Shown piece after piece: positions 9,382 through 18,576 of a stretch of DNA of 64,000 nucleotides. The DNA lies in NCBI RefSeq assembly GCF_014279975.1, contig NZ_CP047936.1, forward strand, positions 1,302,001-1,366,000, given 5' to 3'. Source of the stretch: Synechococcus sp. BIOS-U3-1 (GTDB lineage Bacteria; Cyanobacteriota; Cyanobacteriia; PCC-6307; Cyanobiaceae). The notes beneath the pieces were generated by a model. That model had not been told where the DNA came from. It did not search any database and saw nothing but the letters and a program-made list of their open reading frames with translations. The position numbers and the translations under genes are program-made. Within the stretch, counting starts at the first letter, position 1; every line of letters starts with the position of its first letter.

Positions 9382-10299
9382 ATGCATCAGTTCCTTCCCT
9401 ACGCCTGGTTCCAGGGACGCTGCGTTCCTTTCGAGGAGGCCAAGGTGTCGGTTGCGACGCATGCACTGCATTACGGCACAGGAGCCTTTGGCGGGATGCG
9501 GGCCATTCCAGATCCCATCAAGCCTGGAGGAATGCTTTTGTTCCGTGCCGACCGTCATGCCAGGCGACTCTCTCAGAGCGCTCATTTGTTGATGGCTGAG
9601 CTCAGTGAAGAGACCGTGATGGAAGCGCTGACGGCCATGCTCCACGTCAATAAACCCACCAAACCGATTTATCTAAGGCCATTTGTCTACACAAGCGATC
9701 TCGGTATTGCGCCAAGACTTCACAACATCGAGACCGATTTTCTGATTTACGGGCTGGAGTTGGGTGACTATCTCTCACCGGATGGAGTGAGTTGTCGCAT
9801 CAGCAGCTGGACCCGTCAGGAGGATCGTTCACTGCCCCTGCGCGGCAAAATCAGCGGGGCTTACATCACCAGCTCACTAGCGAAGTCGGAGGCTGTCGCC
9901 AGTGGATTTGACGAAGCTCTGCTGATGAACACTCGCGGCAAGGTGAGCGAGGCCAGTGGTATGAACCTGTTCATCGTGCGTGACGGCCAGCTGATCACCC
10001 CTGGCGTAGACCAGGACATTCTTGAGGGGATCACGCGGGCCAGCGTGATTGAACTGGCCAAGGGCATGGGTATTGATGTGATCGAGCGACCTGTTGATAA
10101 GACCGAGCTGTTCATTGCTGATGAAGTGTTCCTGACAGGAACTGCTGCCAAGATCACTCCGATCCGTCAACTTGAAACAACGGTTCTCTCCCAACAGAGA
10201 CCGCTGATGGAAGCACTTCGATCCAAGCTGGTCGCCATCACGGAGGGCCGTGATGAGCAGTACGCGCACTGGATTACCCGTATTGAACTCGAGAGCTGA
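9382..10299 (+). CDS. ilvE: Branched-chain amino acid aminotransferase
   Basis: A 305-residue class IV PLP aminotransferase that performs the last step of Ile, Leu and Val synthesis. The N-terminal block ATHALHYGTGAFGGMRA is typical of IlvE. The PLP lysine is most likely Lys156 in RGKISGAY. A later GKVSEASGMNLF segment and the C-terminal LTGTAA motif complete the family pattern. The start is divergent from cobN with 72 nt between them. Confidence 0.95.
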   Translation: MHQFLPYAWFQGRCVPFEEAKVSVATHALHYGTGAFGGMRAIPDPIKPGGMLLFRADRHARRLSQSAHLLMAELSEETVMEALTAMLHVNKPTKPIYLRPFVYTSDLGIAPRLHNIETDFLIYGLELGDYLSPDGVSCRISSWTRQEDRSLPLRGKISGAYITSSLAKSEAVASGFDEALLMNTRGKVSEASGMNLFIVRDGQLITPGVDQDILEGITRASVIELAKGMGIDVIERPVDKTELFIADEVFLTGTAAKITPIRQLETTVLSQQRPLMEALRSKLVAITEGRDEQYAHWITRIELES

Positions 10300-10383
10300 A
10301 CCTAGAGTCGTCTGTGGCTCTGGCTTCAGAGGGGGGATCTGACGCCCGGCATTTCTTAGAATGAATTCACCGATCCAGTGGTG

Positions 10384-13300
10384 ATGCAGGCAGTTCAGAC
10401 GAAATCCATCACCGAATCGTCCCGCTTCCTGAAGCGTCTGCACGATCCCAGTCGTCCCGTTCTGGTCTTTGACGGTGCCACCGGCACCTCCCTGCAGCAG
10501 ATGGATTTGTCTGCCGATGATTTCGGCGGTGAAGTTCTCGAGGGTTGCAACGAAAACCTTGTGATCACGCGCCCGGATGCGGTGCAGGCTGTGCATCGCC
10601 AGTTTCTTGAGGCTGGTTGTGATGTGATCGAGACAGATACGTTCGGCGCAGCGTCTGTGGTGTTGGTGGAATATGACCTGGAAGATCAGGCGTTTGTTCT
10701 CAATAAACGTGCAGCGGAGCTGGCTCGTGAGCTGGCTGATGAATACAGCACTGCGGATAAGCCGCGCTTTGTTGCCGGTTCGATGGGGCCAACCACGAAG
10801 CTCCCCACCCTCGGTCACATTGATTTCGACACGCTACGAGCCTCCTTTTGTGAACAGGCAGCAGGGCTGATTGCCGGTGATGTGGATCTGTTCATCATCG
10901 AGACCTGCCAGGACGTGCTTCAGATCAAAGCAGCTCTTCAGGGTGTTGAGGACGCCTTTGAAGCCAGTGGCGAACGGCGTCCGCTGATGGTTTCCGTAAC
11001 GATGGAAACCACGGGAACCATGTTGGTTGGCTCTGATATCGCAGCCGTGGTCTCGATTCTTGAACCGTTTCCGATTGACGTGCTCGGTTTGAACTGTGCC
11101 ACCGGTCCTGAGCAGATGAAGGAGCACATCAAGTATCTGGCCGAGTACTCGCCCTTTGTGGTGAGCTGCATTCCCAATGCCGGACTTCCCGAGAACATCG
11201 GCGGCGTTGCCCACTACAGGCTCACTCCCATTGAGCTGAAAATGCAGCTCATGCACTTCGTGGAGGATCTTGGCGTTCAGGTAATCGGGGGCTGTTGCGG
11301 TACTACCCCTGCCCATATCAAAGCGCTTTCAGAAATTTCCGACGAACTGAAACCGGCCAACAGGACAGTGAGGACTCATCACCTTGAACGCCAGCAGTTG
11401 GGTTATGAGCCGGCGGCAGCTTCTCTCTATGGGGCCACTCCTTACTTCCAGGACAACTCCTTCCTGATCATTGGCGAGCGACTCAATGCGAGCGGTTCAA
11501 GAAAGGTGCGTGAGCTGCTCAATGAAGAAGATTGGGATGGCCTTGTTGGATTGGCACGGGGCCAGTTGAAAGAGAACGCACATGTACTCGATGTGAACGT
11601 CGACTATGTGGGACGCGACGGTGAGAAAGATATGCATGAACTGGTGACTCGTGTGGTCACCAATGTGAATCTGCCTCTGATGCTCGACTCAACTGAGTGG
11701 CAGAAAATGGAGGCAGGACTGAAAGTTGCTGGCGGAAAATGCATCCTCAATTCCACGAATTATGAAGATGGGGATGAGCGCTTTTTCAAAGTACTCGAAT
11801 TGGCTCGCCGTTATGGCGCAGCTGTGGTGATTGGCACCATTGATGAAGAAGGAATGGCGCGAACTGCTAAGAAAAAAGTCGCAATCGCAAAACGGGCTTA
11901 CAGAGATGCTGTTGAGTTTGGTATTCCGGCTCGGGAAATTTTTTATGACCCTCTCGCACTCCCTATTTCAACGGGGATTGAGGAAGACCGGCGCAATGCA
12001 ATTGAGACTATTGAGTCGATTCGCAGAATTCGCAGCGAATTGCCAGGAGTTCATATTGTTCTCGGGGTCTCGAATGTCAGCTTTGGTCTATCTCCAGCTG
12101 CGAGGATTACGCTGAATTCAGTTTTCCTTCATGACTGCTGCGAGGCAGGAATGGATGCGGCAATTGTTTCTCCCGTGAAGATTCTTCCTCTCATCAAAAT
12201 TGAGGAGGATCATCAGCAGGTTTGTCGCGACTTGATCAACGATTCGCGCCGCTTTGATGGTGATGTTTGCATCTATGATCCACTCACAGAGCTCACCACA
12301 CTGTTTGAAGGTGTCAGCACCAAAGAGGCCCGCTCCTCTGGTCCTTCTTTAGCAGATCTTCCTGTTGAGGAAAGACTAAAGCAGCATATTATTGATGGTG
12401 AACGGATCGGACTTGAAGAGGCTCTCAATGAGGGTCTTGAGAATTACAAACCTCTTGAAATCGTCAATACTTTCCTTCTCAATGGAATGAAGGTTGTTGG
12501 AGAGCTTTTTGGCTCAGGTCAGATGCAACTTCCTTTCGTATTGCAATCTGCTGAAACGATGAAATCTGCAGTCGCTTTTCTCGAGCCGCACATGGAGAAA
12601 AGTGATGGCGAGCGGTCGGCGAAGGCAAAATTCCTGATTGCCACAGTGAAGGGTGATGTTCATGATATTGGCAAAAATCTTGTAGATATCATCCTTACTA
12701 ATAACGGTTACGAGGTGATCAATTTAGGAATCAAGCAAGATGTTGGAGCCATCATTGCTGCTCAGGAGCAACATCAGGCTGATTGCATTGCCATGAGTGG
12801 ACTTCTTGTGAAATCCACCGCGTTTATGAAGGACAATCTCTCGGCCTTCAATGAAGCTGGAATCAACGTTCCAGTTGTGTTGGGCGGAGCTGCTTTAACG
12901 CCCCGATTTGTCAATAAAGACTGCAGTGAGGTTTACAACGGCAAGGTTCTCTATGGCAGGGACGCTTTCACGGATCTGCGTTTCATGGATGCCTTTGTTG
13001 ATGCCCGTGAGTCCGAGTCGTGGGACAACGAAAAAGGGTTCCTGAATGGCACCCCAGACGGCCTGACCCTCGGGGGTGAATCAGGTTCCCACTCTGAGCC
13101 CGCTACAGCTGACGATTCGAATCCGACTGAAAATGCCAAAGAGGTCAAAGCAGACCTTGTCCCGGTCAGTTTCGTTCGATCCGACACCGTGCCTGAGGAA
13201 GAGGCTGTTCAGCCTTCTTTTCTGGGTCCGAAGGTGTTGCAAGGTGAGGCAGACATCCCTCTTCCTGAGGTGATGGCCTATCTCGACCGACAAGCCCTGT

Positions 13301-14010
13301 TTGCCGGACAATGGCAGATGCGCAAAGTCAAAGGTCAGTCAAGGGAAGACTATGAGGCTGATCTGCAGATCAAAGCAGAACCGGTTCTACAGGCCTGGCT
13401 TCAACGCTCAATCGACGAAAGCCTCCTGCACCCCTCTGTTGCCTATGGATATTTCCCCTGCGGACGTGAGGGCAACGATGTTGTTGTGTTCGATCCGGAC
13501 GGATCCCGTCAGCTCGGGCGTTTTTCATTACCGCGTCAGCGTGGTGGGAATCGCTATTGCATTGCCGATTTCTACAGAGACCTCGCTGATGGGGGGCCCA
13601 GCGATGTTCTGCCCATGCAAGCGGTCACCATGGGGGAACAGGCTTCAGTCTTCGCTCAACAGCTGTTCGAGGCTGATTCCTACAGCGATTACCTGTTCTT
13701 CCATGGATTGGCTGTCCAGATGGCCGAAGCCTTGGCCGAATGGACCCATGCACGCGTGAGGCGTGAATGCGGTTTTGCTGATCCCGAGGGGATGCAGCTC
13801 AAGGATGTGTTGGCTCAGCGCTACCGAGGCAGTCGTTACTCCTTCGGTTACCCGGCATGTCCCAACGTTGCGGATTCACGGCAGCAGTTGCTGTGGCTCG
13901 GCGCTGATCGTGTCGGCCTGAGCATGGATGAAGGTGACCAGCTGCATCCGGAACAGAGCACTACTGCCCTCGTTGCGTTGCACAGCAAAGCTCGTTATTT
14001 CAGCGCCTGA
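10384..14010 (+). CDS. metH: Cobalamin-dependent methionine synthase
   Basis: About 1208 residues with all four MetH modules: homocysteine methyltransferase (zinc ligands Cys238 and Cys304-Cys305 in GGCCGTT), pterin-binding domain, B12 cap and binding domain, and a C-terminal AdoMet activation domain. The cobalt-ligating histidine is His760 in the DVHDIG motif. It transfers a methyl group from methyltetrahydrofolate to homocysteine. Codons GTG 10378, GTG 10381 and ATG 10384 are all possible starts; none has a clear Shine-Dalgarno. An Asp/Glu/Ser-rich linker around 13020-13200 separates the B12 and activation domains. Part of the B12-domain region (about 12400-12900) is notably AT-richer than the ends. 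Confidence 0.97.
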   Translation: MQAVQTKSITESSRFLKRLHDPSRPVLVFDGATGTSLQQMDLSADDFGGEVLEGCNENLVITRPDAVQAVHRQFLEAGCDVIETDTFGAASVVLVEYDLEDQAFVLNKRAAELARELADEYSTADKPRFVAGSMGPTTKLPTLGHIDFDTLRASFCEQAAGLIAGDVDLFIIETCQDVLQIKAALQGVEDAFEASGERRPLMVSVTMETTGTMLVGSDIAAVVSILEPFPIDVLGLNCATGPEQMKEHIKYLAEYSPFVVSCIPNAGLPENIGGVAHYRLTPIELKMQLMHFVEDLGVQVIGGCCGTTPAHIKALSEISDELKPANRTVRTHHLERQQLGYEPAAASLYGATPYFQDNSFLIIGERLNASGSRKVRELLNEEDWDGLVGLARGQLKENAHVLDVNVDYVGRDGEKDMHELVTRVVTNVNLPLMLDSTEWQKMEAGLKVAGGKCILNSTNYEDGDERFFKVLELARRYGAAVVIGTIDEEGMARTAKKKVAIAKRAYRDAVEFGIPAREIFYDPLALPISTGIEEDRRNAIETIESIRRIRSELPGVHIVLGVSNVSFGLSPAARITLNSVFLHDCCEAGMDAAIVSPVKILPLIKIEEDHQQVCRDLINDSRRFDGDVCIYDPLTELTTLFEGVSTKEARSSGPSLADLPVEERLKQHIIDGERIGLEEALNEGLENYKPLEIVNTFLLNGMKVVGELFGSGQMQLPFVLQSAETMKSAVAFLEPHMEKSDGERSAKAKFLIATVKGDVHDIGKNLVDIILTNNGYEVINLGIKQDVGAIIAAQEQHQADCIAMSGLLVKSTAFMKDNLSAFNEAGINVPVVLGGAALTPRFVNKDCSEVYNGKVLYGRDAFTDLRFMDAFVDARESESWDNEKGFLNGTPDGLTLGGESGSHSEPATADDSNPTENAKEVKADLVPVSFVRSDTVPEEEAVQPSFLGPKVLQGEADIPLPEVMAYLDRQALFAGQWQMRKVKGQSREDYEADLQIKAEPVLQAWLQRSIDESLLHPSVAYGYFPCGREGNDVVVFDPDGSRQLGRFSLPRQRGGNRYCIADFYRDLADGGPSDVLPMQAVTMGEQASVFAQQLFEADSYSDYLFFHGLAVQMAEALAEWTHARVRRECGFADPEGMQLKDVLAQRYRGSRYSFGYPACPNVADSRQQLLWLGADRVGLSMDEGDQLHPEQSTTALVALHSKARYFSA

Positions 14011-14055
14011 GCAAGAACGCTGCTGCAGACTGCAGCCTTCTTCAACTGCATCACC

Positions 14056-14328
14056 ATGGATCTCAGTGGGCCCGGCGCCATCGATGAAGCGATCAATGCA
14101 GGGATCGATCTGGATGGATCTCCTCTGCCCGCTCAGATGTTGACGCTTTACAAGGAGGTCATGACCCTTGAAAGCCAGCGCAAGCGCAGTGGGGTGCGCA
14201 AATCGATGCGGAATCGGGTGGTCAAGACTGGATCCAAGCATTTTGATCAGGCAACACTCAATCAGCGCCTGATCGATGCTGGCTGGGAGGGCCTCAAGGC
14301 CAAGGAGATCAGCTTCTTCTACGGCTGA
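14056..14328 (+). CDS. Small conserved hypothetical protein
   Basis: A 90-residue basic soluble protein with a start 45 nt after metH. The central part is rich in Arg/Lys (ESQRKRSGVRKSMRNRVVK), and the C-terminus LKAKEISFFYG looks conserved. I know of similar unannotated proteins in marine picocyanobacteria but no function. There is no membrane segment or signal peptide. Confidence 0.68.
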   Translation: MDLSGPGAIDEAINAGIDLDGSPLPAQMLTLYKEVMTLESQRKRSGVRKSMRNRVVKTGSKHFDQATLNQRLIDAGWEGLKAKEISFFYG

Positions 14329-14355
14329 CCCAAGTCTCTGATGGAGCTCTGCCGA

Positions 14356-14586
14356 TCATTCCTGGGAGAGCTTTTCCATCGTGTCGATCACTTCCTGCTG
14401 AAATTCGTCGAGTGCGCTTGACTCGCTGAGGTCGATTCCCTCTCCAGCAGCATTCTGGGACAGGTCCTGGAAGTGGAGTGCCCCCTCACCATTGGCAAGA
14501 AACTCAATCGCCGAGGGTTCCCCGCTTTCGCGGAAGGCGTCGCAGAGGGCGATGAACGCTGCGTCTTCAGTGAACTCCCAATCCAT
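14356..14586 (-). CDS. Small acidic conserved hypothetical protein
   Basis: A 76-residue acidic protein (start MDWEFTEDAAF). It contains no cysteine cluster, signal peptide or membrane helix beyond one Cys near residue 15. It converges with the preceding small gene (27 nt gap) and diverges from the DUF2237 gene. No function recognised. Confidence 0.65.
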   Translation of the reverse strand: MDWEFTEDAAFIALCDAFRESGEPSAIEFLANGEGALHFQDLSQNAAGEGIDLSESSALDEFQQEVIDTMEKLSQE

Positions 14587-14697
14587 CGAGGAGGCATAAC
14601 TGATTGACCTTTACAGCCTCGCCCCCGGGATCCGTCAACCATCTTGTCTCGGAATGTGCCACTCCTTCGGCAGACTCCTCATGGATTCCATGGCTTC

Positions 14698-15105
14698 ATG
14701 AGCTCTGAAACATTGCCCGAGATCAAAGGCCAGACCAATGATTTGAACGTATTAGGCAACCCTTTGGAAGTGTGCAGTTGTCAACCAATGACCGGGTGGT
14801 TCAGAGATGGACACTGTCGAACCAATGTGGGGGACCTTGGACGTCACAGCGTCTGCTGCGTGATGACGGAAAGCTTTCTCAGCTACAGCAGTGCCCAGGG
14901 CAATGATCTGAGTACCCCGATGCCTGAGTTTGGTTTTCCAGGTCTTCAACCTGGAGATCACTGGTGTGTGTGTGCACCTCGATGGAAGGAAGCCCATGAC
15001 GATGGAATGGCTCCGCCGGTTCTGTTGAACTCCACTGAGAGCAGCACCGTTGAGATCATTCCACTGGAGATTCTCAAAAAGCATGCTCACCAAGGAATGT
15101 CCTGA
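14698..15105 (+). CDS. DUF2237 family protein
   Basis: A 135-residue protein matching the DUF2237 pattern: an N-terminal NVLGNPLEVCS block, then TGWFRDGHC, HSVCCVMTESFLSYS and GDHWCVCAPRWKEA. The conserved Cys and Trp residues suggest metal or redox chemistry, but the family function is unknown. ATG 14698 starts the conserved region; a TTG at 14644 would add 18 non-conserved residues. Its last 19 nt overlap the end of the convergent SDR gene. Confidence 0.85.
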   Translation: MSSETLPEIKGQTNDLNVLGNPLEVCSCQPMTGWFRDGHCRTNVGDLGRHSVCCVMTESFLSYSSAQGNDLSTPMPEFGFPGLQPGDHWCVCAPRWKEAHDDGMAPPVLLNSTESSTVEIIPLEILKKHAHQGMS

Positions 15106-15815
15106 CCATCCCAGGCGAGAAACCGACCGCTGTCGGTTGGTGTTTGATGCAGCAGGACATCTAGGAGATGCCCTGCTGCCCTTTCAGGGCTGAACAGCTT
15201 CTCTTTGGGTACAAAGCTCTGAAAAGGCTGCGAAAGGGCTGTGTCTGTCGTTCCAGGGTGCAGAAGAGTCACGGTGGCAAGCGGCAGTCGCCGACCCCAC
15301 TCAAGACTCAGACAACGCAGCATCATGTTCTGCGCAGCCTTGGCACCGCGATAGGCATACCAACCTCCACTGCGGTTATCGCTAATGCTGCCGACCCTGG
15401 CACTCAGGCTCGCGAAATGAAAGGGTCTGTCTCTGGTCAAGACAGGCTCGACTGACTTGGCCAGCAGCAATGGTCCGGCCGCGTTGATGGCAAATGAATC
15501 GAGCAGAGCAGATTGCTCAGCATGTTGAAGCCGTTTTTCAGGTTGGTACGAAGGACCGTGGAGACGACCGGTCGCATTGATCACAACTCTCAGCGGCTGG
15601 GAATCGGCAATCAGCTGTTCGGTCAGTTGGCTGAGACTGTCCGGACATTGGAGGTCAACGGTCCAGATGTCATTCGACAACGGATGACGGGTCGCCAGCG
15701 TCACCTCCAGTGATGGATGGCGACGTGCAAGCTCCATACTCAATGCCCGGCCGATTCCGCCGGCTCCAACCACCAAAGCTCGTCCTTGCCAGCTATCGGT
15801 GCACATTTCAGGCAT
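15087..15815 (-). CDS. Short-chain dehydrogenase/reductase (CsgA/C-factor-like)
   Basis: A 242-residue classical-fold SDR. The NAD(P)-binding glycine motif VVGAGGIGRAL is at residues 15-25, the NATG segment is in the middle, and the YRGAK motif (Tyr and Lys catalytic pair) is near residue 155. The C-terminus matches the C-factor-like group often found in cyanobacteria. The substrate is unknown. It starts only 24 nt from the divergent SpoIID-like gene, so their promoters must overlap. Confidence 0.88.
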   Translation of the reverse strand: MPEMCTDSWQGRALVVGAGGIGRALSMELARRHPSLEVTLATRHPLSNDIWTVDLQCPDSLSQLTEQLIADSQPLRVVINATGRLHGPSYQPEKRLQHAEQSALLDSFAINAAGPLLLAKSVEPVLTRDRPFHFASLSARVGSISDNRSGGWYAYRGAKAAQNMMLRCLSLEWGRRLPLATVTLLHPGTTDTALSQPFQSFVPKEKLFSPERAAGHLLDVLLHQTPTDSGRFLAWDGQDIPW

Positions 15816-15839
15816 GATTCGAACGCCGTCTCAGCGGGT

Positions 15840-16745
15840 ATGCGACACGTTCGACCACTGTTGCTGACTCTGACGGCGAGTGCGGGGCTTGCCGCATTGA
15901 TCGCTTGGTCCAATAGTGCTGTGCGCTTCAAAACAGCCAGTCAAGACACAGAGGCTCTGCTTAGCGCATTGTTCGATGCTGAAGCTCAGCGCAACAACCA
16001 GAAGCATCAGCAGAAAACTGGATCTGTCCCTGCGGTGCTTCCCCAGACGAAGACCGTGGATCCTCAGGTACGCATCGCCTTGTTGAGTCAGAGTCCCTTG
16101 AGGCAAGTCAAGACTCAGAACGGAGCTGACTGCAGGAATCAGGGTGGGATCCCTGTTCAGCCAGAGGTCATCAATGAAATGCTCGCCAAGTCAACCACCG
16201 GTCTTGTGAGTTGCGGAGGTACTCGTGGATCGGTGCTTGTGAACGGTCGTGCCTACGAAGGAATCATTTATCTGCTCAACAGGGGGCAGGGATGGCTCGC
16301 CATCAACCAAATCAACCTTGAGCGCTATGTGGCTTCCGTTGTTGGAGCTGAAATGCCCAGTCACTGGAATGGTGAAGCTCTCAAGGCTCAGGCCGTAGCC
16401 GCTCGCTCCTATGGCCTTGTTCATATGCTCCGCCCAGCGGCCAGCGACTGGAACCTTGGAGATACGACCCGCTGGCAGGCTTACGCCGGAAGAACAACCA
16501 GCAGCGATTCAACGATTCAGGCCACTGAATTAACACGAGGACTGGTGTTGAGCTTTAAAGGAGGCTTGGTTGAGTCGTTGTATGCAGCCACTCAAAAAAT
16601 CTCTGATGAAGCGCACGGACATCTTGGTGCAAGCATGAGTCAGCATGGTGCTCAGGAGCTGGCACAACAGGGGCTTCGATTCAACGAGATCCTTGGCAGG
16701 TATTACGCCGGTGCATCGCTGGCAAGGATCAAATCCGATGGGTGA
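15840..16745 (+). CDS. SpoIID/LytB-domain exported protein
   Basis: About 301 residues with an N-terminal hydrophobic segment (residues 6-24), a spacer, and a SpoIID domain containing LERYVASVVGAEMPSHW and ALKAQAVAARSYGL. SpoIID-type proteins are lytic transglycosylases acting on denuded peptidoglycan in Bacillus; cyanobacterial members are uncharacterised and probably act on the cell wall. ATG 15840 gives a sensible signal anchor. Its stop lies inside the next gene (8 nt overlap). Confidence 0.86.
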   Translation: MRHVRPLLLTLTASAGLAALIAWSNSAVRFKTASQDTEALLSALFDAEAQRNNQKHQQKTGSVPAVLPQTKTVDPQVRIALLSQSPLRQVKTQNGADCRNQGGIPVQPEVINEMLAKSTTGLVSCGGTRGSVLVNGRAYEGIIYLLNRGQGWLAINQINLERYVASVVGAEMPSHWNGEALKAQAVAARSYGLVHMLRPAASDWNLGDTTRWQAYAGRTTSSDSTIQATELTRGLVLSFKGGLVESLYAATQKISDEAHGHLGASMSQHGAQELAQQGLRFNEILGRYYAGASLARIKSDG

Positions 16746-17634
16746 GAAGCATTTCTGGTCGAAGGCCCTGGAGCGCTCTGAACAAGCCAGGAGCTGTGGT
16801 GCTCTGGTTCCTCTCAGTACGTCCACCATCGAGTTCTCGGGGCCCAGTGCGGAGCAGTTCGAACTGCGGCAGCTGAATGCCGCACTTCCAAAACATCACA
16901 GGCCAGAAGGGCCCAAACCCAACCCTTTTCGTCCCTGGGACGCGCAACTGGAGATCGAACGCATCTACCACAGTCATGTTTTGATCCTCAACAAATACCC
17001 CGTTCAGTGCGGGCACATGCTGCTCATCACCCAAGGCTGGGCATCCCAAATCAACTGGCTTCAACCTGATGATTGGCGTGCCCTGGTGCGGGTCGACCGG
17101 GACAGCACAGGTCTGTGGTTCTTCAACAGCGGTCCCAGAGCCGGCGCAAGTCAGCCCCATCGTCATCTTCAGCTGTTGCCCCGTCACCCCGGGGAGCGCA
17201 TCTGCCCGCGACTGTCCTGGTTTACGGATCGACTGCAAATGCCAGCTGCCACGACGGACAACGGTCAGATCACCGATCCGCTGGTCAAGAGCTGTGTCAT
17301 CGCTCAACGTCCCCAATCAAGAAATCCAGACGTCGAGGCTGATCTCCTCCACGATCTCTATCGCTCACTGGCCAAACGATTAGGACTCGGTGATCAGTCC
17401 ACACATCAGCCTCCCGCCGTTCCTTACAACTTGCTATTGACCGAAAAATGGATGGCGTTGATCAAACGCAGTCAAGACCAAGACAAGGGATTCAGTGTCA
17501 ACGCACTGGGATTTGCTGGTTATCTGCTCGCGACCCAACGTTCAGATCTGACTTGGCTTCAGAACCACGGTGGTGAACAGTTGCTCAGGCAGGTTGTTCC
17601 GGACCTCAGTGGTTTCACGGATGCAGTGAACTGA
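16738..17634 (+). CDS. Ap4A phosphorylase / ATP adenylyltransferase-like HIT protein
   Basis: A 298-residue protein of the Ap4A phosphorylase (APA1/APA2-like) group in the HIT superfamily. The active-site segment ASQPHRHLQLLP contains the HxHxQ triad. Upstream is the N-terminal substrate-binding region with NPFRPWD. The enzyme splits diadenosine tetraphosphate with phosphate into ATP and ADP. ATG 16738 overlaps the end of the SpoIID-like gene. Confidence 0.88.
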   Translation: MGEKHFWSKALERSEQARSCGALVPLSTSTIEFSGPSAEQFELRQLNAALPKHHRPEGPKPNPFRPWDAQLEIERIYHSHVLILNKYPVQCGHMLLITQGWASQINWLQPDDWRALVRVDRDSTGLWFFNSGPRAGASQPHRHLQLLPRHPGERICPRLSWFTDRLQMPAATTDNGQITDPLVKSCVIAQRPQSRNPDVEADLLHDLYRSLAKRLGLGDQSTHQPPAVPYNLLLTEKWMALIKRSQDQDKGFSVNALGFAGYLLATQRSDLTWLQNHGGEQLLRQVVPDLSGFTDAVN

Positions 17635-17681
17635 TCGGTGATGTCTGCCTGAAGGAGTCCATCGCTCCATTCGAACGACCC

Positions 17682-18275
17682 ATGAACAGACAGACGACGA
17701 GACGAAATGCACGGGTTGAGACCCACATGCTGCTTGTGAAACCATTGGCCAAACGTTACGCGGCAAAAACAGGTCAAGATCCAGACGATCTTCAGCAAGT
17801 CGGTTTGCTGGGTTTACTTAGGGCCGCTGAACGCTATGAAGGCGAAAGAGACATTCCATTCCCCGTCTTCGCACGACCGCATATCAGGGGGGCGATTCTG
17901 CACTATTTGCGGGATAAAGCCGCGATGATCCGACTTCCTCGCGCCGTCCAAATCAGCAATCGGGACACTGGCGCGGGATTTAATGCGGCCTCGCAACAAC
18001 GCCGATTCATACCGCTTGAAGAAGAACTGATCAGCCAAGCGATTGATCAGGGCAACGTCTTGGATCAAATGGAACGACGGCAGAAACTGGAACAAGCCAT
18101 GCATCGATTAACCAGAAACGAACAGGGGGCTCTGGTGGAGGTGATCCTCAAAGGGCGAAGCCTGAGAGACGTGGCTCAACAAACTGGCGTCAGCGCCATG
18201 ACCGTTCAGCGCCGTGTCAAGCGCGGGCTTACACAGCTGCGTGAACAACTCAGTGTTCAGCTGGAGCTGGCCTGA
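17682..18275 (+). CDS. Group 3 (alternative) sigma-70 factor
   Basis: A 197-residue sigma factor. Region 2 is clear: the DDLQQVGLLGLLRAAERY core-binding helix and then FPVFARPHIRGAILHYLRD. Region 4 is a helix-turn-helix (SLRDVAQQTGVSAMTVQRR). The linker between them is short, so region 3 is reduced. This fits the cyanobacterial group 3 (SigF/SigH-like) sigma factors used for stress or surface genes. No anti-sigma gene is adjacent. Its end overlaps the convergent small gene by 19 nt. Confidence 0.9.
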   Translation: MNRQTTRRNARVETHMLLVKPLAKRYAAKTGQDPDDLQQVGLLGLLRAAERYEGERDIPFPVFARPHIRGAILHYLRDKAAMIRLPRAVQISNRDTGAGFNAASQQRRFIPLEEELISQAIDQGNVLDQMERRQKLEQAMHRLTRNEQGALVEVILKGRSLRDVAQQTGVSAMTVQRRVKRGLTQLREQLSVQLELA

Positions 18276-18466
18276 TCTCGTTCGATCTGCTGTTCAAGAG
18301 TGCTGATCGCGGCCGTCACAGCTGCGATCTGACGCTCGAGCCCATCACGCCAGAAGCGCATCATGCGCAGTTTGCGCTCCTGGTGATGACGCTGCCATTC
18401 TCCGTCTGCGCATGGGGAGCAGCCAAAAGGAGGAAACATCTGCGGGGTGTCAATAACTGGTGCCAT
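18257..18466 (-). CDS. Small conserved hypothetical protein
   Basis: A 69-residue protein from ATG 18466. The N-terminus has a PPFGCSPC segment with two cysteines; the rest is a charged amphipathic helix suitable for a coiled coil (QIAAVTAAISTLEQQIERD). No known domain. It converges on the sigma factor gene and is divergent from the DUF3370-like gene. Confidence 0.62.
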   Translation of the reverse strand: MAPVIDTPQMFPPFGCSPCADGEWQRHHQERKLRMMRFWRDGLERQIAAVTAAISTLEQQIERDQASSS

Positions 18467-18576
18467 CCTGGCCAAAAAGGGCCCATCACCGCGTCATCGA
18501 AATCGCTTGGCGGTTTTTCCTCTGGCGATTAAGTTTGGAACTTGAGCCCTTCCAGGCCGCCAGTCACCAGTCGCGA

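Noticed and set aside
10300-10383. Cobalamin riboswitch before metH
   Set aside because: Only 84 nt separate ilvE and metH, too short for the about 200-nt element, and no B12-box-like core is visible.
9877-10818. 313-codon minus-strand frame across ilvE and metH
   Set aside because: Antisense to two certain genes and spans their promoter; no domain.
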